Source of the DNA: Gammaproteobacteria bacterium
GTDB taxonomy: Bacteria; Pseudomonadota; Gammaproteobacteria; Steroidobacterales; Steroidobacteraceae
Assembly: GCA_018970145.1 (NCBI GenBank)
Contig: JAGWWY010000001.1
Location: 248,001-312,000 of the forward strand
DNA length: 64,000 nucleotides
Reading direction: 5' to 3'
The notes beneath the pieces are model-generated. The model had not been told where the DNA came from and did not search any database. It saw only the letters and a program-made list of their open reading frames with translations. Shown here in pieces: positions 17,884 to 27,485 of the stretch. Position 1 is the stretch's first letter; each line of letters begins with the position of its first letter. The position numbers and the translations under genes are program-made.

Positions 17884-18941
17884 CAGCGAAGCTTGCGAGT
17901 GCCGAGGATCTCGAATCCTGCCGTGAGTCGATTCGCGTCGGCTCGAAGACCTTCCATGCAGCCTCGTTCCTGCTCCCCCAACGAGTGCGTGAGCCGGCGC
18001 TGGCACTCTATGCTTTTTGCCGTGAAGCGGATGACGCCATCGATCAATCGGACGATCCGCAGCGCGCATGGGTCGAACTGAACGAGCGTCTCGATCGTTT
18101 GTATCGGGGCGAGCCTATCGATCGCGCTGCCGACCGGGCCATGGCCGATGTGGTCACCGAGTTCCTCATCCCGCAGGCGGTTCCGGCAGCCTTGCTCGAG
18201 GGTTTTGCCTGGGACGCCGCTGGCCGGCGTTATGAGGACTTTCGCAGTCTGCAGGACTACGCAGTCCGAGTGGCAGGCACGGTAGGCATCATGATGTCAC
18301 TGCTAATGGGAGTGCGTGCACCGTGGGCGTTGGCACGCGCGGCTGACTTGGGCATCGCGATGCAATTGTCCAATATCGCCCGAGACGTCGGTGAGGACGC
18401 TCGCATGGGGCGTGTCTATCTCCCGGAAGATTGGTTGCGTGAGGCGAACTCGTCACGTGAAGCGTTACTGGCCGCTCCGGTTTTCAGCCAGTCCTTCCGA
18501 CAAGTCGTTGATCGACTGGTGCATGCGGCAGAAACGCTATACGTGCGAGCTGCAGCCGGTGTCACCGAGCTACCGCCGGAATGTCGGCCGGCGATCCACG
18601 CGGCGCGCTTGATGTATGCCGAGATCGGGCGCGAAGTCATGCGCCGTTCGGGTGATTCCATCTCGCAACGTGCCGTGGTGTCGGGCCGACGCAAGGCACT
18701 CTTGCTCGCGAAAGCGATTTCCGTCACCGCGATCGCCAGCTCACCTCAACACAAGAGTTGGCCGGTGATGCCTGCGGCGGTTTTTTTGCTCGATGCGATC
18801 GCAACACATGATGCGGCGAAAGGAATCGTCCCGGATCCGACGGTTGCCGAGTCGATCTTGACCCGTGATTTGATGCGACTGCTCGGGGTCATCGAGCGGA
18901 TCGAATCGCAGGAGCTGGCAGGCCTAGAGCAGACGACGTGA
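17880..18941 (+). CDS. crtB: phytoene synthase CrtB
   Basis: A protein of 353 residues of the squalene/phytoene synthase family, with aspartate-rich motifs FCREADDAIDQSDD near residue 50 and NIARDVGEDARMGRVYLP. It condenses two GGPP to phytoene. The ATG at 17880 overlaps the stop of the ATP-grasp gene (ATGA); an upstream in-frame ATG at 17853 would overlap that gene by 31 bases and is less likely. The 3' end overlaps the convergent crtC by 18 bases. In most purple bacteria crtB follows crtI, but here it is the third gene of the P450 operon. Confidence 0.95.
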   Translation: MTAKLASAEDLESCRESIRVGSKTFHAASFLLPQRVREPALALYAFCREADDAIDQSDDPQRAWVELNERLDRLYRGEPIDRAADRAMADVVTEFLIPQAVPAALLEGFAWDAAGRRYEDFRSLQDYAVRVAGTVGIMMSLLMGVRAPWALARAADLGIAMQLSNIARDVGEDARMGRVYLPEDWLREANSSREALLAAPVFSQSFRQVVDRLVHAAETLYVRAAAGVTELPPECRPAIHAARLMYAEIGREVMRRSGDSISQRAVVSGRRKALLLAKAISVTAIASSPQHKSWPVMPAAVFLLDAIATHDAAKGIVPDPTVAESILTRDLMRLLGVIERIESQELAGLEQTT

Positions 18942-19919
18942 GCGCACTCGCGGCAGTCTGACCGGTAACAAGGCTCGCACCCATGATGTTGCGAAGCGGG
19001 TCAAAGAGACGCTTTCGTGAAAGCTCTCGACACGCTCTCCCTCGAGGGTCGTTTCAACTAAAGATCGCGAGTAAAACGGCGCGCTCTCCAGCGTCTCGAT
19101 CACCCTAGGTCGGGCGCCATGATCGCAGCGGGTGTGGCGCTCGATGCCCCACAGCGTACTCGGCATCCGCTGGATCGGCGGTTGCGATCCGGCGTGCACG
19201 CTGCCGTCTGCCGCAAATTCCAGTGACCACGAGCGGTTGGGGTGCCCCGCTGCGCCGACCGTGTCATACAGCACGCGTGAACTGCTCAACCCATCTCTGC
19301 TCGACCCATGGCTGCGCGACCAGTTCCAAGCGTCAAAGTCCTCTTCGAGCGGAGCCGAACCCTGATTTGCATCGAGGTAGGCTGCGCCGTGCCATCGGAG
19401 AGCCGGCGCCTCGAACCGAACGCTGATTCGCGCGAGCGGTGCGATCGGCCACCACAGGTGGCGGGCCGCGGCGTCGAGCGGATAAGGAGTGGCGTGTCGG
19501 ACGCTGGGCGTGACTCGAATCTGACCACGCAGCGTTTGCGGCCACGGTGAGGTTCTCTCATCCACGTCGATCTGCAGGGCGTCGCCCTCCCAAGTGACGC
19601 GACTCGGACCGATACTCAACTGATGTGAATGACGCGTCACCGCAGCGGCATCGCGCTCGGTCATAGCCCAGCGACGCCCTTGTCCGCGATAGAGCACCAC
19701 ATTGAGCGCGGAGTGCTGCACCGGATCGACGAGGCCGTGCCGTCGAGCGCGGGCATACCAAGGCGAGAAGACGCAGCCGAGCATCGCGATGACGGTGAGG
19801 CCGTACCGGCCGCAGTCGCTCAGGGCGTCGAGATACCACCAGGCATAGCCATTCGGTGCGAGCGACGCCGCAAAGTCCGGGCCGGTTTGACTCACCACCG
19901 GGTGGTGTCTATATTCCAT
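18924..19919 (-). CDS. crtC: hydroxyneurosporene synthase (carotenoid 1,2-hydratase) CrtC
   Basis: A protein of 331 residues with the CrtC hallmarks GYAWWYLDALS near the N-terminus and GAAYLDANQGSAPLEEDFDAWNW in the middle. It adds water to the psi end of neurosporene or lycopene, the first step towards spirilloxanthin. The ATG at 19919 lies inside a PpsR-like box and has no clear ribosome binding site; GTG codons at 19898 or 19895 are alternative starts. It is divergent from crtE and convergent with crtB. Confidence 0.9.
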   Translation of the reverse strand: MEYRHHPVVSQTGPDFAASLAPNGYAWWYLDALSDCGRYGLTVIAMLGCVFSPWYARARRHGLVDPVQHSALNVVLYRGQGRRWAMTERDAAAVTRHSHQLSIGPSRVTWEGDALQIDVDERTSPWPQTLRGQIRVTPSVRHATPYPLDAAARHLWWPIAPLARISVRFEAPALRWHGAAYLDANQGSAPLEEDFDAWNWSRSHGSSRDGLSSSRVLYDTVGAAGHPNRSWSLEFAADGSVHAGSQPPIQRMPSTLWGIERHTRCDHGARPRVIETLESAPFYSRSLVETTLEGERVESFHESVSLTRFATSWVRALLPVRLPRVRSRRLL

Positions 19920-19949
19920 GACACCATAGTGTGACAATCTGAGCTGACA
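19906..19949. promoter_or_regulatory. paired PpsR/CrtJ-type boxes between crtC and crtE
   Basis: A perfect TGT-N12-ACA (19906-19923) is followed after exactly 8 bp by TGA-N12-ACA (19932-19949), which has one mismatch. The first box covers the annotated crtC start codon. On the minus strand TTGTCA (19937-19932) and TATAGA (19913-19908) could form a -35/-10 pair with an 18-bp spacer. Divergent crtC and crtE would be repressed together. Confidence 0.6.
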
Positions 19950-20014
19950 TTCGCCAGCAATCAGGTTTCCCACGCCGTTTGCTGCGCAGGCGCAGGCATG
20001 AAACAGGTGCAGGT

Positions 20015-20893
20015 ATGAAAAACGCGTCCGGGTCCAGAATCGAGCAAGCCCTCGAAGTGGCGGTCGAGTCGTGTGAGTCGCTCGGTTGCCCGCCGCGTCT
20101 GGCCGCCGCTATTCGCTACGCTGTTTTTCCGGGTGGCGCGCGGATTCGTCCGCGGCTGTGCCTCGCGATCGCCGCAGGCTGTGGTGAGGCGCAATCGGCG
20201 CTCGCTGAGGCGACCGCCGCTTCCATCGAGTTGCTGCACTGCGCGTCGTTGGTCCACGACGATTTGCCGTGTTTCGATGACGCTGAATTTCGTCGCAATC
20301 GACCTTCGGTGCATCGTGCGTTCGATGAACGGATCGCGTTGCTCGTCGGTGATGCGCTGATTGTGCTCGCGTTCCAAAACGTTGCGCGGGCATATGCTCA
20401 GCATCCGGCGCGTTTGCAGGGTGTGGTACTGGCGCTTGCGCGTGCGGCGGGCGCGCCCGGTGGCATCGTCGCGGGGCAGGCTTGGGAGTGCGAGGAGACG
20501 ACGCCGCTCGAGGAGTATCGTCGTCTCAAGACCGGTGCGTTATTTGTGGCCGCGACCGTGGGCGGTGCGCTCTCGGCGGGCGTCGATCCGACGCCGTGGC
20601 GTGAGCTCGGTGAGCGACTCGGCGAGGCCTATCAGGTTGCCGATGATATCCGTGACGTACTCGGCACCGATGTCGAGTTGGGTAAGCCCGCGCATCGCGA
20701 TGCCGAGCTGCTGCGCCCAAGCTGTGTCAACGAATTGGGAGTCGCCGGCGCCGTCGCCCATTTTGAAGCCTTGATTCGCGCGGCCAACGAATGCATCCCC
20801 GACTGTCCCGGCGCCGAATTCTTGCGCGATTTGCTCGATCTCGAAGCACAGCGATTGTTGCCCGCCGCGCTCCTTGAGCGCGTGGCCGCTTGA
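20015..20893 (+). CDS. crtE: geranylgeranyl diphosphate synthase CrtE
   Basis: A trans-prenyltransferase of 292 residues with the first aspartate-rich motif DDLPCFDDAEFRR and the second motif DDIRD. It makes GGPP for carotenoids and for the phytyl tail of bacteriochlorophyll. The ATG at 20015 follows GCAGGT; an ATG at 19979 would add twelve basic residues. It begins the rightward superoperon crtE-crtF-bchCXYZ-pufBALMC, with crtF 37 bases downstream. Confidence 0.93.
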   Translation: MKNASGSRIEQALEVAVESCESLGCPPRLAAAIRYAVFPGGARIRPRLCLAIAAGCGEAQSALAEATAASIELLHCASLVHDDLPCFDDAEFRRNRPSVHRAFDERIALLVGDALIVLAFQNVARAYAQHPARLQGVVLALARAAGAPGGIVAGQAWECEETTPLEEYRRLKTGALFVAATVGGALSAGVDPTPWRELGERLGEAYQVADDIRDVLGTDVELGKPAHRDAELLRPSCVNELGVAGAVAHFEALIRAANECIPDCPGAEFLRDLLDLEAQRLLPAALLERVAA

Positions 20894-20930
20894 TCAGCGG
20901 ATCTACGGGCGTCGCTAAAGGCAAGAGGGA

Positions 20931-22061
20931 GTGCAACTACCGGGTTGGCTGCGGAATCGTTGGCGTCGTTGGCGCAACGCGAAACTGCTGGATCCCCTCG
21001 TTCAAAGAAAACTATCCGGCTTTTGGCTGACTCGTCGGCGTGCGCGGCGCGAGGCTGCCGAAACGTTTGATCTGGTTGCCGGTTTCGTCTACTCGCAGGT
21101 GTTACTCGCCTGTCATCGCTTGGGCGTGCTTACGCAGTTGCGCGATGGTCCCATGCCGCATTCTCAATTGTTGTCGAACCTCGAGCTGCCACCAGCGGCA
21201 GGGCTCACCTTGCTTCGAGCCGCCGCGGCGCTGGATTTGCTCGAGAGCGACGAGTCGAATGCTGATGAAGTCACCTGGTGGTTAGGCGTCAAAGGAGCTG
21301 CTCTGCTCGGCAATGCCGGCGCACTCGCCATGATCGAGCATCACGCCGTGCTCTACCGTGATCTCGTCGATCCGGTGGCCTTGTTGCGTGCGCCACGCGG
21401 GAGCAGCGAGCTTGCGCAGTACTGGCCCTATGCCACAGCGGATGCACCCGCGCGTGCCGCACCGCAGCAGATTGGCGCCTACACCACGTTGATGGCGGCC
21501 TCTCAGGGGCTCGTCGCCGACGAAATCCTCGACGCCTACGATTTCAGCCGACATCGCCGCATCCTCGATATTGGTGGTGGCGACGGTACTTTTCTTCGAC
21601 ATGTGCGCGAGCGTGCGCCACAGGCGCAACTCGTGCTCTTCGATCTGCCCGCAGTCGCGGCCGAGGCGGGGCGGCGCTTCGCGGCGGCGAGCGGTGTCGA
21701 GTGTGTAGGCGGTGACTTTGCGCGCGATGCGCTGCCGAGCGGCGCGGATCTCATCACCCTGGTGCGCATCCTGCACGATCACGACGACGAGCTTGCGAAG
21801 TCCTTGTTACATCGCGCGGCAGCCGCGCTCACACCGGGTGGCTGCTTGCTCGTTGCAGAGCCGCTCGCGGGTACGCCGCGGGCCATGCGCATGGGGAACG
21901 CTTATTTCGGGTTGTACCTCTGGGCGATGGGCAGTGGGCGGGCGCGAACGGCCGAAGAATTGAGCGCTTGGTTGCGCGATGCGGGACTCATCGAGATCGA
22001 GGAGCGGGCGACCCGAATTCCCCTGCAAACCCGTTTGATCGTCGCTCGTCGGGCCCGTTGA
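20931..22061 (+). CDS. crtF: hydroxyneurosporene O-methyltransferase CrtF
   Basis: A class I SAM methyltransferase of 376 residues with an N-terminal dimerisation/winged-helix part (VAGFVYSQVLLACHRLGVLTQL) and the SAM motif ILDIGGGDGTFL. It methylates the C-1 hydroxyl made by CrtC to give methoxy carotenoids such as spirilloxanthin. The start is a GTG at 20931 preceded by AGAGGGA. Its position between crtE and bchC is the standard purple-bacterial order. Confidence 0.92.
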   Translation: MQLPGWLRNRWRRWRNAKLLDPLVQRKLSGFWLTRRRARREAAETFDLVAGFVYSQVLLACHRLGVLTQLRDGPMPHSQLLSNLELPPAAGLTLLRAAAALDLLESDESNADEVTWWLGVKGAALLGNAGALAMIEHHAVLYRDLVDPVALLRAPRGSSELAQYWPYATADAPARAAPQQIGAYTTLMAASQGLVADEILDAYDFSRHRRILDIGGGDGTFLRHVRERAPQAQLVLFDLPAVAAEAGRRFAAASGVECVGGDFARDALPSGADLITLVRILHDHDDELAKSLLHRAAAALTPGGCLLVAEPLAGTPRAMRMGNAYFGLYLWAMGSGRARTAEELSAWLRDAGLIEIEERATRIPLQTRLIVARRAR

Positions 22062-22103
22062 GGCGGCAGTCCATCTGGTGTCTCCGCCCGCGAGATATCC
22101 GAG

Positions 22104-22147
22104 TGTCTTTAATAGTTGACACTTTAAAGCGTAAGCGTAGACTGACA
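22104..22147 (+). promoter_or_regulatory. bchC promoter with paired PpsR/CrtJ boxes
   Basis: A perfect TGT-N12-ACA (22104-22121) and CGT-N12-ACA (22130-22147) are separated by 8 bp. A -35 TTGACA (22116-22121) forms the right arm of the first box, and a -10 TAGACT (22138-22143, 16-bp spacer) lies inside the second. The classical Rhodobacter capsulatus bchC promoter has this layout, with CrtJ covering -35 and -10. The start codon is at 22176. Confidence 0.78.
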
Positions 22148-22175
22148 CTTGGATCGTCAGGCCTAAGGAGCCTGC

Positions 22176-23132
22176 ATGGCACAGGGATGGAAAACACTCG
22201 CCGTGGTAATCGAGGGGCCGGAGCGCTTGGCGCTCAATCGGCTGTCCCTAGCAGCGCCTGCGCCCGATGAGATCCTCGTCGATATCGAATGGAGTGGTAT
22301 CAGCACCGGCACCGAGCGTTTGCTCTGGTCGGGACGGATGCCACCTTTTCCCGGTATGGGGTATCCCCTTGTTCCGGGGTACGAGTCCGTCGGCCGGATT
22401 CGGGAATTGGGCGCCGCCGTGACCGGGTTTACGGTCGGCCAGCGGGTTTTCGTGCCCGGCGCTCGCTGTTTCGGCGACGTGCGCGGATTGTTTGGTGGTG
22501 CGGCATCGCAGCTGGTGGTGCCCGCAGTGCGGGTCACCGCGGTCGACGATGCCTTGGGTGAACGGGCGGTGCTGCTCGCGCTGGCGGCGACGGCGTATCA
22601 CGCGCTCGCCCATCCGGCGGCCATACCGGCGGATCTGATCGTAGGCCACGGGGTGCTCGGTCGCCTGCTAGCGCGGATCACGATGGCGCTTGGTGGTCCC
22701 GCGCCGATCGTGTGGGAGCGCGACGAACGTCGTCGTCAAGGCGCGACGGATTACACGGTCATCGATCCCGCGACAGACCAACACCGTCGTTATCGGTCCG
22801 TTTACGACGTCAGTGGCGATTCGCGGATTATCGATTCTTTGCTCGGCGTTCTCGCGCCGGGTGGTGAGGTGGTTCTCGCCGGTTTTTACACCGAAGCCAT
22901 GCAGTTCGACTTCACGACTGCCTTCATGCGCGAAGCACGCATCCGTGTTGCGGCTGAGTGGAAAGAGCCCGACCTGAAGGCCGTGATCGCCTTGCTCGAG
23001 CGCGGCGCTTTGTCCCTCGATGGACTCATCACGCATCGGCGCGACGCGCAGTCCGCCGATGCCGCATATCGTCAGGCTTTTGGCGATCCGGATTGTCTCA
23101 AAATGGTTCTCGACTGGAGGCACGCAGCATGA
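22176..23132 (+). CDS. bchC: bacteriochlorophyllide a dehydrogenase BchC
   Basis: A protein of 318 residues of the zinc-type medium-chain dehydrogenase fold, but of the BchC subfamily (EWSGISTGTERLLWSG, then FPGMGYPLVPGYESVG). It oxidises the C-3 hydroxyethyl of bacteriochlorophyllide to acetyl. The ATG at 22176 follows AAGGAG. The stop overlaps the bchX start (ATGA). It has its own PpsR-like promoter, and transcripts from here probably read into puf, as in Rhodobacter. Confidence 0.95.
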   Translation: MAQGWKTLAVVIEGPERLALNRLSLAAPAPDEILVDIEWSGISTGTERLLWSGRMPPFPGMGYPLVPGYESVGRIRELGAAVTGFTVGQRVFVPGARCFGDVRGLFGGAASQLVVPAVRVTAVDDALGERAVLLALAATAYHALAHPAAIPADLIVGHGVLGRLLARITMALGGPAPIVWERDERRRQGATDYTVIDPATDQHRRYRSVYDVSGDSRIIDSLLGVLAPGGEVVLAGFYTEAMQFDFTTAFMREARIRVAAEWKEPDLKAVIALLERGALSLDGLITHRRDAQSADAAYRQAFGDPDCLKMVLDWRHAA

Positions 23133-24142
23133 CCCCGCCCGGCGACACGGTCTCCATTCCAGTTGAAAAGCTCAAGCGTAGTCTGCGGGCCGAGGCTGCG
23201 ATCGCGCCGCCGTCGGTGACGCCGACACCCGTGACCAAAGAAACGCAGATCATCGCGATCTATGGCAAAGGCGGCATCGGCAAGAGTTTCACGCTCGCGA
23301 ACCTCAGTTACATGATGGCCCAGCAGGGCAAGAAAATCCTGCTGATCGGTTGCGATCCAAAGAGTGACACCACGTCATTGCTGTTCGGCGGTCGTGCGTG
23401 TCCCACCATCATCGAGACCTCGTCAAAGAAAAAACTCGCGGGCGAGCCACTCGAAATCGGTGACGTCTGCTTCAAGCGCGATGGCGTCTATGCCATGGAG
23501 CTCGGCGGGCCTGAGGTCGGTCGTGGCTGCGGCGGTCGCGGCATCATTCACGGCTTCGAAACGCTCGAAAAGCTCGGCTTTCACGACTGGGGTTTCGATT
23601 ACGTGCTGCTCGATTTCTTGGGTGATGTGGTCTGTGGTGGCTTCGGTTTGCCGATCGCCCGCGACATGTGCCAGAAGGTCATCGTGGTCGGCAGCAACGA
23701 TCTGCAATCACTCTACGTGGCGAACAACGTCTGTTCGGCGGTGGAATATTTCCGCAAGCTCGGCGGTAACGTCGGCGTGGCAGGGCTCGTGATCAACAAA
23801 GACGATCACACCGGCGAGGCGCAGGCATTCGCAGCTGCGGCAGGGATTCCGGTGCTCGCCGCGATTCCGGCGCACGAAGATATCCGGCGCAAGAGCGCTA
23901 ACTACGAAATCATCGGCACGCCAGAATCGGAGTGGGGTGCGTTGTTCGCCGAGCTCGCCGGCAACGTGGCGGCTGCGCCGCCGGTGCGACCGAAACCCCT
24001 CACGCAAGACGAGTTGCTCGGTCTCTTCAAGGGCGAGGCCGTCGGCCGAGGCGTCACGCTGCAACCGGCCACTTTCGAAGACATGTGTGGTCGGTCGCAG
24101 ATCCAGAAACCCTCACTCGAAGTCGTTTACGACGCGGTCTGA
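23129..24142 (+). CDS. bchX: chlorophyllide a reductase iron protein BchX
   Basis: A nitrogenase-iron-protein-like ATPase of 337 residues: P-loop IYGKGGIGKS, with cysteines in GRGCGGRG and VVCGGFG that should bridge a 4Fe-4S cluster between the two subunits of the dimer. It passes electrons to BchYZ for reduction of the chlorin B ring, the step that makes a bacteriochlorin. An N-terminal extension of about 45 residues before the P-loop distinguishes BchX from BchL. It starts inside the bchC stop. Confidence 0.95.
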   Translation: MTPPGDTVSIPVEKLKRSLRAEAAIAPPSVTPTPVTKETQIIAIYGKGGIGKSFTLANLSYMMAQQGKKILLIGCDPKSDTTSLLFGGRACPTIIETSSKKKLAGEPLEIGDVCFKRDGVYAMELGGPEVGRGCGGRGIIHGFETLEKLGFHDWGFDYVLLDFLGDVVCGGFGLPIARDMCQKVIVVGSNDLQSLYVANNVCSAVEYFRKLGGNVGVAGLVINKDDHTGEAQAFAAAAGIPVLAAIPAHEDIRRKSANYEIIGTPESEWGALFAELAGNVAAAPPVRPKPLTQDELLGLFKGEAVGRGVTLQPATFEDMCGRSQIQKPSLEVVYDAV

Positions 24143-24143
24143 C

Positions 24144-25679
24144 ATGAGCGCATTCGACACCGACATCGACGCTAGCCCGGAGGTCCTCCCGCAGGACATC
24201 GCCGGTGGTGCGTCATGTCATGGTGGTGAGACGCGACTGCGCGCCGCGGCCGCGGCGGCCGGCAAGGCGGACGTGCTTGCGAAGTACGCGCGCGACTACC
24301 CGGCAGGTCCCCACGATCAACCGCAGAGCATGTGCCCGGCTTTCGGCAGTCTGCGCGTCGGTTTGCGGATGCGTCGCACGGCGACGATCCTCTCGGGTTC
24401 CGCTTGCTGCGTCTACGGGCTGACCTTCACCTCCCACTTCTACGGTGCGAGGCGCACTGTCGGCTACGTGCCGTTCAACTCCGAGACGCTCGTCACCGGT
24501 AAGTTGTTTGAAGACATTCGCGATGCCGTCCATGAGATAGCCGATCCTGCACAGTACGACGCGATCGTCGTCACGAATCTCTGCGTGCCGACTGCCTCTG
24601 GTGTTCCGTTGCAGTTGTTGCCCAAAGAAATCAACGGCGTTCGAATCATCGGTATCGATGTACCGGGCTTCGGCATTCCGACCCACGCGGAAGCGAAGGA
24701 TGTGCTGGCCGGAGCGATGCTGAGATACGCGCGCGGCGAGGCGGAATCGGGCCCGGTGCAAGCACCGCGCAACGGTCGTGCTGCCAAACCGACGATTTCA
24801 TTGGTGGGAGAGATTTTTCCAGCTGATCCGGTCGGCATCGGCATGATGCTTGAGCCGATGGGTCTGGCGGCGGGTCAGCAGGTACCGACCCGCGAGTGGC
24901 GCGAGTTGTACGCAGCGCTCGATTGCGCAGCGGTGGCGGCGATCCATCCGTTTTACACCAGTGTCTATCGCGAATTCGAAGCCGCGGGTCGGCCCATCGT
25001 CGGGTCTGCACCGGTTGGCTACGAAGGCACGGCGGGTTGGATCGAAAACATTGGCAAACTCTGTAACGTGGGTCGCGACGGAATCGAGGCGGCCAAGAAC
25101 CGCGTCTTGCCAGCGATTCGCGCAGCGCTCGCGGCGGCGCCGATTCGAGGGCGTATCACCCTGTCGGGTTACGAAGGATCCGAGTTGTTGGTGGCGCGAC
25201 TGCTCATCGAGAGTGGTGCGGATGTGCGTTATGTCGGCTCGGCATGTCCGCGTACGCCGCACTCGGAAATCGACCGCGAGTGGCTCGCCGAGCGCGGCGT
25301 GCATGTTCAATTCCGGGCGTCGCTCGAGCAGGACTTAGCTGCTTTCGCCGAGTTCAAACCCGACCTCGTCGTCGGCACGACTCCGGTCGTACAGAAGGCC
25401 AAAGAAATGGCCGTACCGGCTTTGTACTTCACCAACCTCATTTCGTCCAGACCGCTCATGGGTATTGCGGGCGCTGGTTCACTGGCGCAGCTCATCAATA
25501 CGGCAATCGCGGGCAAAGCGCGATTCGACGAGATGAAGGCTTTCTTCGGCGAAACCGGCACGGGCGAGTCGGCCGGTGTTTGGCACGACACACCTCGAGC
25601 GCATCCGGAGTTCCGCGACAGCTATCGACGCAAACTCGAGAAGCAAACCAAGGCACGCAAAGCGGAGGAGATGATCTGA
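24144..25679 (+). CDS. bchY: chlorophyllide a reductase subunit BchY
   Basis: A protein of 511 residues homologous to the nitrogenase NifD/NifK-type catalytic subunits, with cluster cysteines in QSMCPAFGS and SACCVYGL near the N-terminus. With BchZ it forms the heterotetramer that receives electrons from BchX. The ATG at 24144 is one base after the bchX stop; longer upstream frames overlap bchX and are not credible. The stop overlaps the bchZ start. Confidence 0.95.
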   Translation: MSAFDTDIDASPEVLPQDIAGGASCHGGETRLRAAAAAAGKADVLAKYARDYPAGPHDQPQSMCPAFGSLRVGLRMRRTATILSGSACCVYGLTFTSHFYGARRTVGYVPFNSETLVTGKLFEDIRDAVHEIADPAQYDAIVVTNLCVPTASGVPLQLLPKEINGVRIIGIDVPGFGIPTHAEAKDVLAGAMLRYARGEAESGPVQAPRNGRAAKPTISLVGEIFPADPVGIGMMLEPMGLAAGQQVPTREWRELYAALDCAAVAAIHPFYTSVYREFEAAGRPIVGSAPVGYEGTAGWIENIGKLCNVGRDGIEAAKNRVLPAIRAALAAAPIRGRITLSGYEGSELLVARLLIESGADVRYVGSACPRTPHSEIDREWLAERGVHVQFRASLEQDLAAFAEFKPDLVVGTTPVVQKAKEMAVPALYFTNLISSRPLMGIAGAGSLAQLINTAIAGKARFDEMKAFFGETGTGESAGVWHDTPRAHPEFRDSYRRKLEKQTKARKAEEMI

Positions 25680-27148
25680 TGCTCGTGCTAGATCACGACC
25701 GCGCGGGTGGCTATTGGGGAGCGGTGTATGTCTTCACCGCCGTCAAGGGCTTACAGGTCATCATCGACGGGCCGGTCGGCTGCGAGAATCTGCCGGTCAC
25801 CTCCGTTTTGCATTACACGGATGGATTGCCGCCGCACGAGTTGCCGGTAGTGGTGACGGGCATCGCAGAGGAAGAGCTCGGTCAGCATGGCACCGAAGGT
25901 GCGATGAAGCGCGCTCACAAAGTACTCGATCCGCATTTACCTGCGGTGGTGGTGACCGGGTCAATCGCCGAGATGATCGGCGGTGGTGTCACGCCGGAAG
26001 GCACCAATATCAAGCGCTTTCTGCCGCGCACCATCGACGAAGATCAGTGGCAGTGCGCTAACCGTGCACTGTGGTGGCTGTGGACCGAATTCGGTCCGAA
26101 GAAAGTACCGCCGGCGCCTCGCGAGCGCGAGATGGGCAAGGCGCCTGGCTACAAGCCACGGGTCAATATCATTGGTCCGGCTTACGGCATGTTTAATATG
26201 AACTCCGATTTGGCCGAGATACGTCGGTTGGTCGAGGGTGTGGGTGCCGAGATCAACCTCGTCTTCCCGCTCGGCAGTCATCTGGCCGAGATCGGTACGT
26301 TGGCCGATGCCGATGTAAATGTCTGCATGTATCGCGAGTACGGCAAGATGCTCTGCGAAGGCCTGGAACGACCGTGGCTGCAGGCGCCGATCGGGCTGCA
26401 CAGCACCACCAAATTTCTGCGCACACTCGGCGAGCTTACGGGCCTCGACCCGGAACCGTTCATCGAGCGCGAGAAACTAACGACGATCAAGCCGCTATGG
26501 GACCTGTGGCGCTCCGTCACACAGGATTTCTTTGGCACTGCGAGTTTCGCCATCGTGGCTGGTGAAACTTACGCACGTGGCGTACGCCACTTTCTCGAAT
26601 CCGAGCTCGGTCTGCCGTGCATGTTCTCTTATGCGCGACGGCCCGGAGTCAAGCCCGACAACGCGGCCGTACGTCAAGCGGTACGCGAGAAAACCCCCCT
26701 CGTGTTATTCGGCAGCTATAACGAGCGCATGTACCTGGCCGAGCTCGGACCTCGTGCGATGTACATCCCCGCATCTTTCCCCGGCGCGATCATTCGGCGT
26801 CATACGGGAACTCCCTTCATGGGATATGCCGGGGCAACTTATCTAGTGCAGGAAGTCTGCAACGCCCTGTTTGATGCGTTGTTCCATATCCTGCCGCTGG
26901 CCACCGACATGGACAAGGTCGATCCGACACCGGCGCGCCAGGCGCGCGAGGCGAGTGTGTGGGATGAGGAGGCGTTAGGTCTACTCGATGACTATGTGGC
27001 CAATGAACCCTATCTGGTACGCATCTCTGCCGCCAAACGTTTGCGCGATCTCGCTGAGAGCGCGGCGCGTGCAGCGGGTGAGGAGCGTGTCACAGCGGCC
27101 CGCGTTACACGCGCGCGGGCGGAGCTCGCTACGGGGCGTGCAGCATGA
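25679..27148 (+). CDS. bchZ: chlorophyllide a reductase subunit BchZ
   Basis: A protein of 489 residues, the second catalytic subunit of chlorophyllide a reductase, with [21 protein letters not shown] at the N-terminus and the cysteine in [18 protein letters not shown]. The ATG at 25679 shares its first base with the bchY stop. The C-terminal 100 residues are helical and Arg/Ala-rich, as usual for BchZ. It precedes puf with a 162-base gap that holds the puf leader. Confidence 0.95.
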   Translation: MLVLDHDRAGGYWGAVYVFTAVKGLQVIIDGPVGCENLPVTSVLHYTDGLPPHELPVVVTGIAEEELGQHGTEGAMKRAHKVLDPHLPAVVVTGSIAEMIGGGVTPEGTNIKRFLPRTIDEDQWQCANRALWWLWTEFGPKKVPPAPREREMGKAPGYKPRVNIIGPAYGMFNMNSDLAEIRRLVEGVGAEINLVFPLGSHLAEIGTLADADVNVCMYREYGKMLCEGLERPWLQAPIGLHSTTKFLRTLGELTGLDPEPFIEREKLTTIKPLWDLWRSVTQDFFGTASFAIVAGETYARGVRHFLESELGLPCMFSYARRPGVKPDNAAVRQAVREKTPLVLFGSYNERMYLAELGPRAMYIPASFPGAIIRRHTGTPFMGYAGATYLVQEVCNALFDALFHILPLATDMDKVDPTPARQAREASVWDEEALGLLDDYVANEPYLVRISAAKRLRDLAESAARAAGEERVTAARVTRARAELATGRAA

Positions 27149-27229
27149 AACGGAGGTCATGCCAACGACGTCGAGTCGTTCAATGGGGGAACTTATTGTC
27201 GGGCGATCACTGCTTCGGCGGTGGCCGCA

Positions 27230-27251
27230 GGTTGCGACCCGGGTTGCAGCC
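27230..27251. repeat. 22-bp imperfect palindrome in the puf leader
   Basis: The 11-base half GGTTGCGACCC is followed directly by GGGTTGCAGCC. Arms pair with two G-T wobbles and no spacer. It lies in the 162-base gap between bchZ and pufB. It may be a protein-binding palindrome or, with the central bases as loop, an RNA hairpin ahead of pufB. Nothing else recognisable, and no PpsR-like box, was seen in this gap. Confidence 0.35.
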
Positions 27252-27310
27252 GACAGTCCCTGCCGCGCGGGAAGGCGCGGATAGCAACGTTGTGAAGAAG
27301 GAGATAACAA

Positions 27311-27454
27311 ATGGCTGAAGGAAAGAGCATTTCAGGAGCCACACCGGATGAGGCGCGCGCCATCAACCGGTTCTTCTGGTTGAGCACGTGGATGTGGTTC
27401 GGGGTCTCCGTGGCCGCGCACTACTTGATCTGGAACTGGGTCCCCTGGTTCTGA
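27311..27454 (+). CDS. pufB: light-harvesting LH1 beta polypeptide PufB
   Basis: A 47-residue antenna polypeptide: a polar N-terminus, one membrane helix, the bacteriochlorophyll-ligating His in VSVAAHYLIW, and the aromatic C-terminal WNWVPWF characteristic of LH1 beta. The upstream GAAGGAGATAAC gives a strong ribosome binding site for the ATG at 27311. It is followed 31 bases later by pufA. Together they form the ring around the reaction centre. Confidence 0.95.
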   Translation: MAEGKSISGATPDEARAINRFFWLSTWMWFGVSVAAHYLIWNWVPWF

Positions 27455-27485
27455 TCACCCATCGCTAATTTTCAGGAGAAATTTT

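Noticed and set aside
27158-27283. 41-codon open frame between bchZ and pufB, considered as pufQ
   Set aside because: It has no membrane helix or PufQ-like sequence, is shorter than PufQ, and its GGAGG is only two bases from the ATG.
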